From Azospirillum brasilense (GTDB taxonomy: Bacteria > Pseudomonadota > Alphaproteobacteria > Azospirillales > Azospirillaceae): a DNA stretch of 64,000 nt. Below, in pieces: positions 50,580 to 58,865 of the stretch. A program made the translations under genes and the position numbers. The notes under the pieces are model-generated. The model was given only the letters and a program-made list of their open reading frames with translations, ran no database searches and had not been told where the DNA came from. The first letter of the stretch is position 1. The number at the start of each line of letters is the position of its first letter. The stretch spans positions 1 through 64,000 of the forward strand of contig NZ_QOKV01000023.1 of NCBI RefSeq assembly GCF_008365405.1. Direction: 5' to 3'.

Positions 50580-51950
50580 ATGGGCATCACCACGATCTTC
50601 AACAATGGCGTTCTCGGGCTGACGGCGCAGAACCGCGCCCTGGGCACCATTTCGAACAACATCGCGAACGCCTCAACGTCCGGCTTCAAGGCGTCGGAAA
50701 CCCAGTTTGCCGACTTCGTGCTGGGCGACCGCACCGGCAACAAGGACCCCGGCAACGGTGTGCGTGCCTTCGAGCGTCTGGACCACAGCGGCGGCACCGT
50801 CACCCAGACCGGCGTCACCACCAACGCGGCCATCGTCGGCAACGGCTTCTTCCTCGTCCAGGATCTGGATGCCCAGACCGGCACGACCGCGACCGCCACC
50901 CGGACGAGCGACGATTCGGTCTTCCTGACGCGGTCCGGCGACTTCTCTCCCGACAAGGAGGGCCGTCTGGTGAACGGCGCCGGCAAGGCGCTGATGGGGT
51001 TCAAGCTCGACCCTGCCAGCGGCACCGGCTCCTTCGGCAGCCTGAGCAGCATGACTCCGGTCTCGCTGAGCGGGTTGCAGGACTACCGCGAAGCCTCGAC
51101 CCAGGCGTCGCTGAATCTCAACCTGCCCTACGACCAGGAGCCGGTGACCGGTCCGATCACCACGGCGAACACCACCGGCGTCGTTCTGAACATGGTGGAC
51201 AAGAACGGCGCCGACGGGGCGATGGCCCTGCGGTTCGTGAAGACCGGGCAGGCGGAGGACGGCACCTCGACGTGGCAGGTCTTCAACGCCGGCGTCATCG
51301 GCGCCGACGGCAAACCGGTGGGCAACGGCAACGTGAACGACCCCACCACCTGGCAATCGCTCGGCACGCTGAACTTCGCCCGCAACGGCACGCTGACCGG
51401 CGGCCCCACCGGCAGCCCGGCGACCCTGACCCTGAATCCCGGCGGCGACTTCGCCCAGACGACGTTGGATCTCGGTTCCTACGGGAAGATGACCAACTCC
51501 ATCACCACCATCGCCGGCATGGATCTGGGAATCGTCCAGGGCAACAACGGCATCCGCGCCGGCACCTATCAGGGGGCGGAGCTGACCGAGGACGGCTTCG
51601 TCGCCGCCAACTTCCAGGGCGGTAAGCAGCGCTATATCTACCGCATCCCCGACGCGACGGTGATCAACCCGACCGATCTGGAAAGCGTGTCCGGCACCAT
51701 GTTCCGGACCAGCGCCAATTCGGGCGCCATCCGCCTGAACTCCTTCGGCAACCTGACCAACGAGACCGGCACCAGCGCGCCGAAGACCGTCGGGGCGTCG
51801 CTGAGCACGGCCAGCGTCGAGGGCTCCAACGTCAAGATCGAGGAGCAGTTCACCACGCTGATCCAGGCGCAGCGCACCTACTCCGCCGCCTCCAAGCTGG
51901 TGTCCACCGCCGACGAGATGACCACGACGACGATCACGCTCAAGTCGTAA
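50580..51950 (+). CDS. flgE: flagellar hook protein FlgE
   Basis: This 456-residue protein has the flagellar rod/hook N-terminal motif (LGTISNNIANASTSGFKASE, about 22-41), FlgE-type central sequence (GNGFFLVQDLDAQTG; SVFLTRSGDFSPDKEGRL) and the C-terminal motif (VKIEEQFTTLIQAQRTYSAA). It polymerises into the hook joining rod and filament, exported by the flagellar type III system. It is an orphan: no other flagellar gene is in the window. A sigma-54 promoter precedes it, which fits class III control in alphaproteobacteria. It ends 11 bases into the convergent TPR-glycosyltransferase gene. Azospirillum has polar and lateral systems; I cannot tell which. Confidence 0.95.
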   Translation: MGITTIFNNGVLGLTAQNRALGTISNNIANASTSGFKASETQFADFVLGDRTGNKDPGNGVRAFERLDHSGGTVTQTGVTTNAAIVGNGFFLVQDLDAQTGTTATATRTSDDSVFLTRSGDFSPDKEGRLVNGAGKALMGFKLDPASGTGSFGSLSSMTPVSLSGLQDYREASTQASLNLNLPYDQEPVTGPITTANTTGVVLNMVDKNGADGAMALRFVKTGQAEDGTSTWQVFNAGVIGADGKPVGNGNVNDPTTWQSLGTLNFARNGTLTGGPTGSPATLTLNPGGDFAQTTLDLGSYGKMTNSITTIAGMDLGIVQGNNGIRAGTYQGAELTEDGFVAANFQGGKQRYIYRIPDATVINPTDLESVSGTMFRTSANSGAIRLNSFGNLTNETGTSAPKTVGASLSTASVEGSNVKIEEQFTTLIQAQRTYSAASKLVSTADEMTTTTITLKS

Positions 51951-53706
51951 GAGCCGCGGCACGCAGCGCATCGGCGACGCGGCCGGCCACCTCCGCCCAG
52001 TCGCCGACGCGCGTCTGGCGGAACAGCCGGGCGGACGGATACCAGGGGCTGTTGTCCCGCCCCAGCAGCCAGCGCCAGTCCGGCGAGAACGGCAGAACCA
52101 CCCAGACCGGCACCCCCAGCGCCCCGGCCAGATGCGCCGGCCCGGTGCAGGAGGAGATCACGAGGTCGAGATTGGCCATGATCGCGGCGGTGTCGGCGAA
52201 ATCGGCGATGTCCGGCCCAAGGTCCGTGAAGGACGGCGGCATGTCCCCCCGCTCCAGATCCTCCCGTCCCGGTCCCTTCTGAAGCCCGTAGAAGCGCACG
52301 CCCGGCACATCCAGAACGGGCCGCAGCCCGGCCAGCCGGGGCGAACGCAGCGCGTCGCCGGGAAAGCGTGGGTTTCCCGCCCAGACCAGCCCAACCCGCA
52401 GCCCCTGCCCATCCGCCAGCCGACCGCTCCAGGCGGCGGCGCGTTGCGGGTCGGGGCGCAGATAGGGCACGGCAGCGGGCACGTCGTCCAGCTTCGTGCC
52501 GAAGGCGCGCGGCAAGCTCATCAGCGGGCATTCCAGATCGAAATCCGGAAGCGGGTCGCCGCGGGCGATCAGCCGCTCCACCCCCGGCAGACCCGACAGG
52601 ACGCTCATCAAGGGCCGTTGAACCTCCAGGATCACCCGCGCCCCGCGCCCCGCCACCAACGGGACGTAGCGGACGAACTGCAGGGTGTCGCCCAACCCCT
52701 GCTCGGCGTAGAGCAGGATGGTGCGCCCGGCGATGTCGCCGCCGGTCCAGGTGGGCTGGGCGAAGCGGCGCCAGGGTGGTTCCGCCCGTGCGTCGTGGCG
52801 GCGCCAGTCGAACTCCGGCCAGCCACCCTCGCAATCCCCGGCCAGCAGCCGGGCGAAGCCGCGGTTCCAGCGCATCCCGGCGTCACCGGGGCGCGCCTCC
52901 AGCACCCGGTCGAAGTCGGCCAGAGCCTCCATCGGCCGGGCCATGGCGAGCAGCGCACCACCGCGCGCCGCCCACAGGGACGGGCCGGAAAAGCCGTGCC
53001 TCTCGGCCGTGGCAAAGGCCTCCAGCGCCTCGTCGAAGCGGCCCTGCCCGGCGAGCAGCGACCCCAGATTTCCCCACGCCGCGCCATAGCCGCGGGCGAG
53101 GTCCAGCGCCCCCCGGTAGGCGGCCTCCGCCTCGTCCCAGCGCTTCTGCGCCGTACAGGCGGAGCCGAGCATCATCAGGGCCGCCGGCGACCCCGGCGCC
53201 AGCGCGGCGGCACGACGGGCGGCGCGCTCCGCCTCCTCCGCCCGCTGTCCGGCCAGGGCCGTTTCGGCGAGGTTCACCAAGGCTTCCGCCGAGGCGGGGA
53301 GCAGCGCCAGCGCCCGCCGCGCCGAGCGGGCGGCCTCCGGCACCCGGTTCAGATCGCGCAGAGCGCCGGCCCGGCTGGCGTGGGCGTCGGCCAGCAACGG
53401 GTCCAGCCGCAGGGCGCGGGCATAGCCGGCCTCCGCCCCCGCCGCGTCACCCATGGTCTGAAGCGCGCCAGCCAAATTCGATTGCGCGCCCGCCGAGTCG
53501 GGGCGCAGCGCCAGCGACCGGCGGAGCAGGCGTTCCCCTTCCGCTGGACGGCCCGTCTGCGCGTGGAGCACGCCCAGGAACTGCGCGGCGTCGGGTTGTT
53601 CGGGGTCGGCCTCCAGAATTCGCCCATAGAGCGTCGCCGCCTCGGCCAGACGGCCTGACTGGTGATGGTCGATGGCGGCCAGAAGGGCCTCGATGATCGT
53701 CGCCAT
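51940..53706 (-). CDS. TPR-repeat glycosyltransferase beside flgE (FlmG-like)
   Basis: A 588-residue protein: residues 1 to about 310 are at least seven tetratricopeptide repeats (PDAAQFLGVLHAQTGRPAEG and more), and 320-588 is a GT-B-like domain. Domain blocks are GLGDTLQFVRYVPLVAGRGA, GLVWAGNPRFPGDALRSPRL, LVISSCTGPAHLAGALGVPV and DWRWLLGRDNSPWYPSARLF. The same ordered blocks occur in the paralogue at 12200-13870. In Caulobacter, TPR-glycosyltransferase FlmG modifies flagellin. Its location, convergent and overlapping with flgE by 11 bases, suggests a flagellar substrate, which is inference. The start is ATG 53706, with no clear ribosome site. Confidence 0.85.
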   Translation of the reverse strand: MATIIEALLAAIDHHQSGRLAEAATLYGRILEADPEQPDAAQFLGVLHAQTGRPAEGERLLRRSLALRPDSAGAQSNLAGALQTMGDAAGAEAGYARALRLDPLLADAHASRAGALRDLNRVPEAARSARRALALLPASAEALVNLAETALAGQRAEEAERAARRAAALAPGSPAALMMLGSACTAQKRWDEAEAAYRGALDLARGYGAAWGNLGSLLAGQGRFDEALEAFATAERHGFSGPSLWAARGGALLAMARPMEALADFDRVLEARPGDAGMRWNRGFARLLAGDCEGGWPEFDWRRHDARAEPPWRRFAQPTWTGGDIAGRTILLYAEQGLGDTLQFVRYVPLVAGRGARVILEVQRPLMSVLSGLPGVERLIARGDPLPDFDLECPLMSLPRAFGTKLDDVPAAVPYLRPDPQRAAAWSGRLADGQGLRVGLVWAGNPRFPGDALRSPRLAGLRPVLDVPGVRFYGLQKGPGREDLERGDMPPSFTDLGPDIADFADTAAIMANLDLVISSCTGPAHLAGALGVPVWVVLPFSPDWRWLLGRDNSPWYPSARLFRQTRVGDWAEVAGRVADALRAAALTT

Positions 53707-53904
53707 GGGAGGTGCCCGAGGGTGTGAGGGGTACCGGAGGCCGGTGAAACAGGCGGGGTCGCTGACGGATTGGTCACAAGTCCTGCCGTTCCCGCAACCC
53801 ACCCACGAGAAGCCCTGCGTTGCATTTCACTTTTGCTAAAATTATGCTGCATTCATCGCCCCGAAGCATACCGGGGTATTCAGCGCGAGGACCAAGTCCC
53901 GCCC

Positions 53905-54315
53905 ATGAAAAGCACCTTGCCGATGAAAAGCACCGTGAACATCTGCGCGCTCGCCTTGACCTGTGCCCTCGTCCCGGCGGTCCTGACCGTGGAACCGGCC
54001 GCGGCCAGCGACAAGCCCGCCGGCGGCGGCTGCCCGTGGGCGCAGGATGTCAAGCTGGACCTCAACGGCAAGACCCTCACGCTGAACCAGGAGGCCTTCG
54101 CCACGAAGGGGGAGCCGCTGGACCTCGAGGGCTATCAGATCTTCCCGCTGCTCGACCAGTTGAAACTGCGCATCCTCGGCCCGCGCGGCCAGGAGTGGGA
54201 AGCCGGACTGACCCGCCTGTCCGGCGGCAAGCGCTGCCAGGCCTTCTACGTCGGCAAGCCCTTCCAGGTGTCCGACGAGACGGGCGACCGCAACAGCCTC
54301 ATCCTGGTCCGCTGA
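53905..54315 (+). CDS. hypothetical exported protein
   Basis: The 136-residue precursor has a signal peptide: KSTVNICALALTCALVPAVL followed by PAAAS, cut probably after Ala-Ala-Ala or a nearby site. Mature residues show a beta-rich pattern (KLDLNGKTLTLNQEAFATKG, EGYQIFPLLDQLKLRILGPR) and two cysteines (CPWAQDVK and RCQAFYVG) that could pair. I know no family. Two in-frame ATGs six codons apart make the start open. It overlaps the convergent GNAT gene by 17 bases. Codon use is like that of neighbours. Confidence 0.7.
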   Translation: MKSTLPMKSTVNICALALTCALVPAVLTVEPAAASDKPAGGGCPWAQDVKLDLNGKTLTLNQEAFATKGEPLDLEGYQIFPLLDQLKLRILGPRGQEWEAGLTRLSGGKRCQAFYVGKPFQVSDETGDRNSLILVR

Positions 54316-54886
54316 CACCCGCGCTGATTCCATCCCGCCAGCGGTCGCGCCCGATGCGGTAGAGGACATGCCGCTTCAGGCGGTGACCGTCGGGAACGCG
54401 GGGGTGGTCGAAGTCGGCCGCCGCGTCGCGCTCCATCCCCAGCCGCTCCATGACCCGCCGCGACCGCCGGTTCGCCGGCACGGTGAAGGCCACGATCTCG
54501 TCGAGACCGACCGCACCGAACCCGTGGGCCAGCGCCAGCGCGGCGGCCTCGGTCGCCAGCCCCTGCCCCCAATGGTCGGGGTCGAGCCGCCACCCCACCT
54601 CCACGGCGGGGGCGAAGGGCGCCTCCCACGTCACGCGGGCCAGCCCGACGAAGCCGATGAAGGGGCTGTGGCCGGGTCGCTCCACCGCCCAGAAGCCGAA
54701 GCCATGCCGGTCGAAATGCTCGCCGATGCGCCGGATCACCGCATCGCTGGCCGCGCGGTCGGGAAGCGGCAGCAGATGCTCCATCACCGCGGGATTTTGC
54801 GACAGCGCGTGAAAGGCGTCGGCGTCCCCGCCGCGCCAAGGACGCAGGATCAGACGGGAAGAGGTGAGGGTGACAAGCGGCGCCAT
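54299..54886 (-). CDS. GNAT-family N-acetyltransferase (RimJ/RimL-like)
   Basis: The 195-residue acetyltransferase opens with LTSSRLILRPWRGGDADAFH, the RimJ/RimL entry motif. The acetyl-CoA loop is DPDHWGQGLATEAAALALAH, followed by EIVAFTVPANRRSRRVMERL, both standard. Substrates in this group are N-terminal amines of ribosomal proteins or small molecules. It sits 13 bases after the TIGR02444 gene, in an apparent operon pfk-TIGR02444-GNAT. Confidence 0.9.
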   Translation of the reverse strand: MAPLVTLTSSRLILRPWRGGDADAFHALSQNPAVMEHLLPLPDRAASDAVIRRIGEHFDRHGFGFWAVERPGHSPFIGFVGLARVTWEAPFAPAVEVGWRLDPDHWGQGLATEAAALALAHGFGAVGLDEIVAFTVPANRRSRRVMERLGMERDAAADFDHPRVPDGHRLKRHVLYRIGRDRWRDGISAGVSGPG

Positions 54887-54899
54887 CGCACCGGTTCCG

Positions 54900-55358
54900 T
54901 CAGGGCTCGGGCGGCGTGCCGAGCGCCGCCAGCAGCGTCATCAGCGCCGGGTCGCCCTCCGGCACCAGCCGGTAGAGGTTGGCCGCGGCCAGCGCGACGC
55001 CGCCCCCCGGCCTGGGCGTGAGCCCGGACAAGGCGAAGAGGCGGTTCTGCTGGACGCGCTCCGCCTCCAACTCCGTGGCCTTCAGGCGTCGGTAGAGGGC
55101 GTCGTCCTCCCCCTTCGCCCGGCGGCGGACGGCGCGCAACGGGCGGACCACCTCGGCCCGCCAGGGGGCGACCGCGGAGTCGATCCGCGCCAGCTCCTCC
55201 ACCGGCAGGTCGGCGTTGCAGGCCATGCCCGCCCAGGCGGCGAACAGCAGAAGGTTCACGTCCTGGCCGAGCCGGTCCTGAAGGTCGAGGCAGGCGGCGG
55301 GCACGCCGGGCCGTCCGTAGACGGCGAGCGCGAAGTCCCAGAGCGGGTTTTCCGACAT
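54900..55358 (-). CDS. TIGR02444/DUF2390 family protein
   Basis: This 152-residue cytosolic protein begins MSENPLWDFALAVYGRPGVP and continues ACLDLQDRLGQDVNLLLFAA, matching the TIGR02444 (DUF2390) family. The family is all-helical; its function is unknown. WRAEVVRPLRAVRRRAK is a conserved block. It lies 29 bases after the phosphofructokinase stop, so is probably cotranscribed with it and the following acetyltransferase. No enzymatic residue set is recognised. Confidence 0.88.
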   Translation of the reverse strand: MSENPLWDFALAVYGRPGVPAACLDLQDRLGQDVNLLLFAAWAGMACNADLPVEELARIDSAVAPWRAEVVRPLRAVRRRAKGEDDALYRRLKATELEAERVQQNRLFALSGLTPRPGGGVALAAANLYRLVPEGDPALMTLLAALGTPPEP

Positions 55359-55387
55359 CGCCGCGCCTGCCTCCCCGAAGCCCCCGC

Positions 55388-56473
55388 TCAGTCGCCCAGG
55401 CTGATGCCCAGGCCGCGTGCGGTCTTGACCATGGCGCCGTCCAGCTCCACGCAGGCGTATTTGGCGATGGCGTCGGTGATCGGCACGTCGATGACGCCGC
55501 GGTCCGACCAGGCGACCATGCGGTCGAACTTGCCCTCCGCGATCAGGTCCACGGCGTGCACGCCGAAGGCCGAGGCGACCAGACGGTCGCGCGGGCTGGG
55601 CATGCTGCCGCGCTGGACGTGACCCAGGACGGTGACGCGGGTTTCCGCCCCCGTCGCGTCGGCGATCTTCTCGCCGATGTAGTCGCCGATGCCGCCGTAG
55701 CGCTTCTGGCCGCCCTGGAACAGCTTCTGCACGCCGGTGCCGTCCACGGTCTTCACCGCCTCCGACACCACGACCAGGGCGAAGTTGCGGCCGGTCGAGC
55801 GCACCTGCTTGATCTTCTGGGCGATCTTCTCGATGGAATAGGCGATCTCGGGGATCAGCACCACGTCGGCGCCGCCGGCGATGCCCGCGGCCAGCGCGAT
55901 GTGGCCGGCGTCGCGGCCCATCACCTCCAGCACCATGACGCGGGCGTGGCTGGCCGCGGTCGGCTGGAGCCGGTCGAGCGCCTCGACCGCCACGCCGACG
56001 GCGGTGTCGTAGCCGACCGACACCTCGGTCAGGCCGAGATCGTTGTCGATGGTCTTGGGGATGCCGACCATCTGGAAGCCGCCCTTGTCGGCCAGCTTCT
56101 TCAGGATGGCGAAGCTGCCGTCGCCGCCGATGCCGATCAGGGCGTCCAGCCCCAGTTCGCGGTAGCCGCCGATGATCTCGTCCGACCGGTCCTTCTGCGT
56201 GCCGTCGGCCATCGGGTAGGCGAAGGGGTCGCCGCGGTTGGTCGTGCCGAGGATCGTGCCGCCCATGCGCATCATGTTGCCGTCGACCTGCGGCAGGTCG
56301 AGCACCTGATACTGCACCGGACGCTGCAGCAACCCTTGGGTGCCTTCCTTGATGCCCAGGACCTGCCAGCCGTAGGTCAGGACGGCCCGGTGGACCACCG
56401 CGCGGATGACCGCGTTCAGCCCGGCGCAGTCGCCGCCGCTGGTGAGAATGCCGATGCGCTTGCCTGCTGTCAT
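55388..56473 (-). CDS. pfkA: 6-phosphofructokinase (PFK-A family)
   Basis: The 361-residue enzyme phosphorylates fructose 6-phosphate. GILTSGGDCAGLNAVIRAVV is the N-terminal nucleotide block, GIGGDGS (residues 114-120) the phosphoryl-donor site, and PKTIDND (139-145) holds the catalytic Asp. Gly119 points to ATP rather than pyrophosphate (PPi enzymes have Asp there), but Lys140 is found in PPi and group III enzymes. This Gly/Lys pair resembles ATP-dependent group III PFKs such as that of Streptomyces. The start is ATG 56473. A near-perfect inverted repeat lies upstream. Azospirilla are often said to lack classical glycolysis, so the gene is notable. Confidence 0.9.
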   Translation of the reverse strand: MTAGKRIGILTSGGDCAGLNAVIRAVVHRAVLTYGWQVLGIKEGTQGLLQRPVQYQVLDLPQVDGNMMRMGGTILGTTNRGDPFAYPMADGTQKDRSDEIIGGYRELGLDALIGIGGDGSFAILKKLADKGGFQMVGIPKTIDNDLGLTEVSVGYDTAVGVAVEALDRLQPTAASHARVMVLEVMGRDAGHIALAAGIAGGADVVLIPEIAYSIEKIAQKIKQVRSTGRNFALVVVSEAVKTVDGTGVQKLFQGGQKRYGGIGDYIGEKIADATGAETRVTVLGHVQRGSMPSPRDRLVASAFGVHAVDLIAEGKFDRMVAWSDRGVIDVPITDAIAKYACVELDGAMVKTARGLGISLGD

Positions 56474-56518
56474 GGAGACTGTCCCGTGTCGTCTGGAACC
56501 GCTGCGAAAGGTAGTCAT

Positions 56519-56551
56519 ACCAGAACGTTGCTCCACCGCAATGGTTCTGGT
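56519..56551. promoter_or_regulatory. large inverted repeat upstream of pfkA
   Basis: ACCAGAACGTTGC (56519-56531) and GCAATGGTTCTGGT (56538-56551) are complementary except at the central step (G against CA). It lies 46 bases before the pfkA start and 124 before the DUF465 gene, so it could be an operator or leader hairpin. Confidence 0.55.
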
Positions 56552-56674
56552 CCTCCGAGTATATTACATTCCGGCGACCGGATTATAACCCTGCGAAGAA
56601 TGCGTGGTTTCGCACTGCCGTTGCGGCGGAAATCTGGTATAGTCCCCGCCGCTCAGCCAGCGGGCCCCGCGCGT

Positions 56675-56875
56675 ATGAACGAACAAGAGATGCTGAAGGA
56701 AAAACTGGCCACGCTTCGCAGCGAGCATCGCGACCTCGACGACGTGATCGCCCGACTGCACGAACGTGCGCCGTTCGACCAGCTTCAGATGCAACGTCTG
56801 AAGAAGCGCAAACTCGCGCTCAAGGACCAGATCATGGTCCTGGAAAGTCGCATGCTGCCCGACATCATCGCCTGA
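56675..56875 (+). CDS. DUF465/YdcH-family protein
   Basis: The 66-residue all-helical protein MNEQEMLKEKLATLRSEHRD has the DUF465 pattern: a first helix with EHRDLDDVIARL, then RLKKRKLALKDQIMVLESRM. The family is small, coiled-coil and of unknown function, found across Proteobacteria. The promoter may include TATAGT at 56638-56643. It is divergent from pfkA. The start ATG is 56675. Confidence 0.88.
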   Translation: MNEQEMLKEKLATLRSEHRDLDDVIARLHERAPFDQLQMQRLKKRKLALKDQIMVLESRMLPDIIA

Positions 56876-56983
56876 GGCGGCTTTTCGGCGGGGAACATGG
56901 CCCGGCGTCGCGCGTCGCGCTGGACTCCGCGCGCGCGCTTTCTATAATGCGCCGCTTTCCGGACCTAGAGGAAAGCGCGCGCC

Positions 56984-57505
56984 GTGTCCGCATCCATCGC
57001 CGCCACCACCGACCGCAAGCCGCTGGTCGGCATCATCATGGGCAGCCAGTCGGACTGGACCACCATGAAGCACGCCGCCGAGACGCTGACCGCGCTCGGC
57101 GTCCCGCACGAGGTCCGGATCGTCTCCGCCCACCGCACCCCGCAGCGCCTCGTCGAGTATGCCACCACCGCCCGCGACCGCGGCCTGAAGGTGGTCATCG
57201 CCGGGGCCGGCGGCGCCGCCCACCTGCCGGGCATGGCCGCCTCCATGACCCCCCTGCCCGTCTTCGGCGTCCCGGTGGAAAGCCACGCGCTGAAGGGCAT
57301 GGACAGCCTGCTGTCGATCGTCCAGATGCCCGGCGGCGTTCCGGTGGGCACGCTGGCCATCGGCAAGGCCGGCGCGATCAACGCAGCCTTGCTCGCCGGA
57401 TCGGTCATCGCCCTGATGGACCCGCAGGTGGCCGAGGCGCTGGACGCCTGGCGCGCCCGACAGACCGCCGCCGTCGCCGAAGCCCCCGTCGACGAGCCCG
57501 CCTGA
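56984..57505 (+). CDS. purE: N5-carboxyaminoimidazole ribonucleotide mutase (PurE)
   Basis: The 173-residue class I enzyme converts N5-CAIR to CAIR in purine synthesis. [19 protein letters not shown] contains the GS-SD motif and SAHRTPQRL the catalytic histidine block; [15 protein letters not shown] is standard. The start is GTG with AGAGGAAAG upstream; an in-frame ATG inside would remove the conserved start. The C-terminal 14 residues are an Ala/Pro-rich tail. purK follows after three bases, so they form an operon ended by a strong terminator. Confidence 0.96.
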   Translation: MSASIAATTDRKPLVGIIMGSQSDWTTMKHAAETLTALGVPHEVRIVSAHRTPQRLVEYATTARDRGLKVVIAGAGGAAHLPGMAASMTPLPVFGVPVESHALKGMDSLLSIVQMPGGVPVGTLAIGKAGAINAALLAGSVIALMDPQVAEALDAWRARQTAAVAEAPVDEPA

Positions 57506-57508
57506 GCC

Positions 57509-58591
57509 ATGGCCCACCGCATTCTTTCGCCCGGTTCGACCATCGGCATGCTGGGCGACGGCCAGCTCGGCCGCATGACCGCGCTCGCCGCCGCCCGGCT
57601 GGGCTACAAGACGCACGTCTACGCGCCGGGATCGGAGGGCAGCCCCTGCGCCCAGGTCGCGGCGGCCGTCACCTCCGCCGGCTGGGACGACCTCGACGCG
57701 CTGGAGGCCTTCGCCCGCTCCGTCGACGTGGTGACGCTGGAATGGGAGAACGTCCCGGTCGCCGTGGTCGAGCATCTCGGCCGCTTCACCCCCGTCCATC
57801 CCGGCGGCAAGGTTCTGTCGGTCGCCCAGGACCGGGTGGAGGAGAAGTCCTTCGTCAACGCGCTGGGCATCGGCACCGCCCCCTGGCGCGCCGCGCGCAG
57901 CGCCGACGAGGTGGCGAAGGCGGTGGCGGAGATCGGCCCGCGCTGCATCCTGAAATCCACCCGCCTCGGCTATGACGGCAAGGGGCAGGCGCGGATCGAA
58001 CCGGGCAGCGACCCGGCGGAGGCCTGGGCGGCCATCCGTTCCGACGCCGGCATCGTGGAGGGCTTCGTCTCCTTCACCTGCGAGGTGTCGGTGATCGTCG
58101 CCCGCGGGCTGGACGGCAGCATGGCCGCCTACCCCGCCGTGGAGAACCGGCACAAGGACGGCATCCTCGACAGGACCATCGCCCCGGCCCGCGTTGCGGC
58201 GGAGACGGCGGCCGAGGCCGAGCGGGTCGCCCGCCGGATCGCCGAGGCGCTGGACCTCGTCGGCGTGCTGGCGGTCGAGATGTTCGTGACTCCGGATGGC
58301 GGCGTGCTGGTCAATGAGATGGCCCCGCGCCCGCACAACTCCGGCCACTGGACCATGGACGCCTGCCACTCCTGCCAGTTCGAGCAGTTCGTCCGCGCCG
58401 TCTGCGGCCTGCCGCTGGGCTCGGTGGAGCGGGTGGCCGACGCCGAGATGGAGAACCTGATCGGCGCCGACGCGGACCGTTGGCCGGAGTTGATGGCCGA
58501 GCCCGGCGCCCGCCTGCACCTCTACGGCAAGGCGGAGTCCCGTCCCGGCCGCAAGATGGGCCATGTGACCCGGCTCCGTCCCCGCTCCTGA
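57509..58591 (+). CDS. purK: N5-carboxyaminoimidazole ribonucleotide synthase (PurK)
   Basis: The 360-residue ATP-grasp enzyme makes N5-CAIR from AIR, bicarbonate and ATP. IGMLGDGQLGRMTALAAARL is the N-terminal Rossmann-like motif (the usual GGGQLGRM reads GDGQLGRM here). LKSTRLGYDGKGQARIEPGS is the ATP-grasp loop and NEMAPRPHNSGHWTMDACHS the metal and substrate block. It uses the purE product order. Translation is likely coupled to purE. Confidence 0.96.
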   Translation: MAHRILSPGSTIGMLGDGQLGRMTALAAARLGYKTHVYAPGSEGSPCAQVAAAVTSAGWDDLDALEAFARSVDVVTLEWENVPVAVVEHLGRFTPVHPGGKVLSVAQDRVEEKSFVNALGIGTAPWRAARSADEVAKAVAEIGPRCILKSTRLGYDGKGQARIEPGSDPAEAWAAIRSDAGIVEGFVSFTCEVSVIVARGLDGSMAAYPAVENRHKDGILDRTIAPARVAAETAAEAERVARRIAEALDLVGVLAVEMFVTPDGGVLVNEMAPRPHNSGHWTMDACHSCQFEQFVRAVCGLPLGSVERVADAEMENLIGADADRWPELMAEPGARLHLYGKAESRPGRKMGHVTRLRPRS

Positions 58592-58624
58592 CCCTTCCGG
58601 TCGATTCCCTCCGTCCGACCGCCG

Positions 58625-58668
58625 CGGCGGGTCGTTTCCTGTTCGGAAACGGCCCGCCGTCGTTTTTT
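58625..58668 (+). terminator. terminator of purE-purK
   Basis: CGGCGGGTCGTTTCC (58625-58639) pairs with GGAAACGGCCCGCCG (58645-58659), one G-T step aside, followed by TTTTTT. It is 33 bases after purK. Confidence 0.93.
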
Positions 58669-58865
58669 CTCGCGTCGGGTGCGATAATCCGGCGCGGCTC
58701 AAAACCACATTTCTCTTTAAATCATTGAAAATTCTAGGTTCCGATATTTTGTTTGGAATGACGCGGTGAATCTTGCCGCTTTTTTCACGGCGGGAACACG
58801 GCTAGTCTCCACTCAATGAATGAACGCAATTCGATAAACTTTTTCTCAATTTCGGGCTATTGCCG

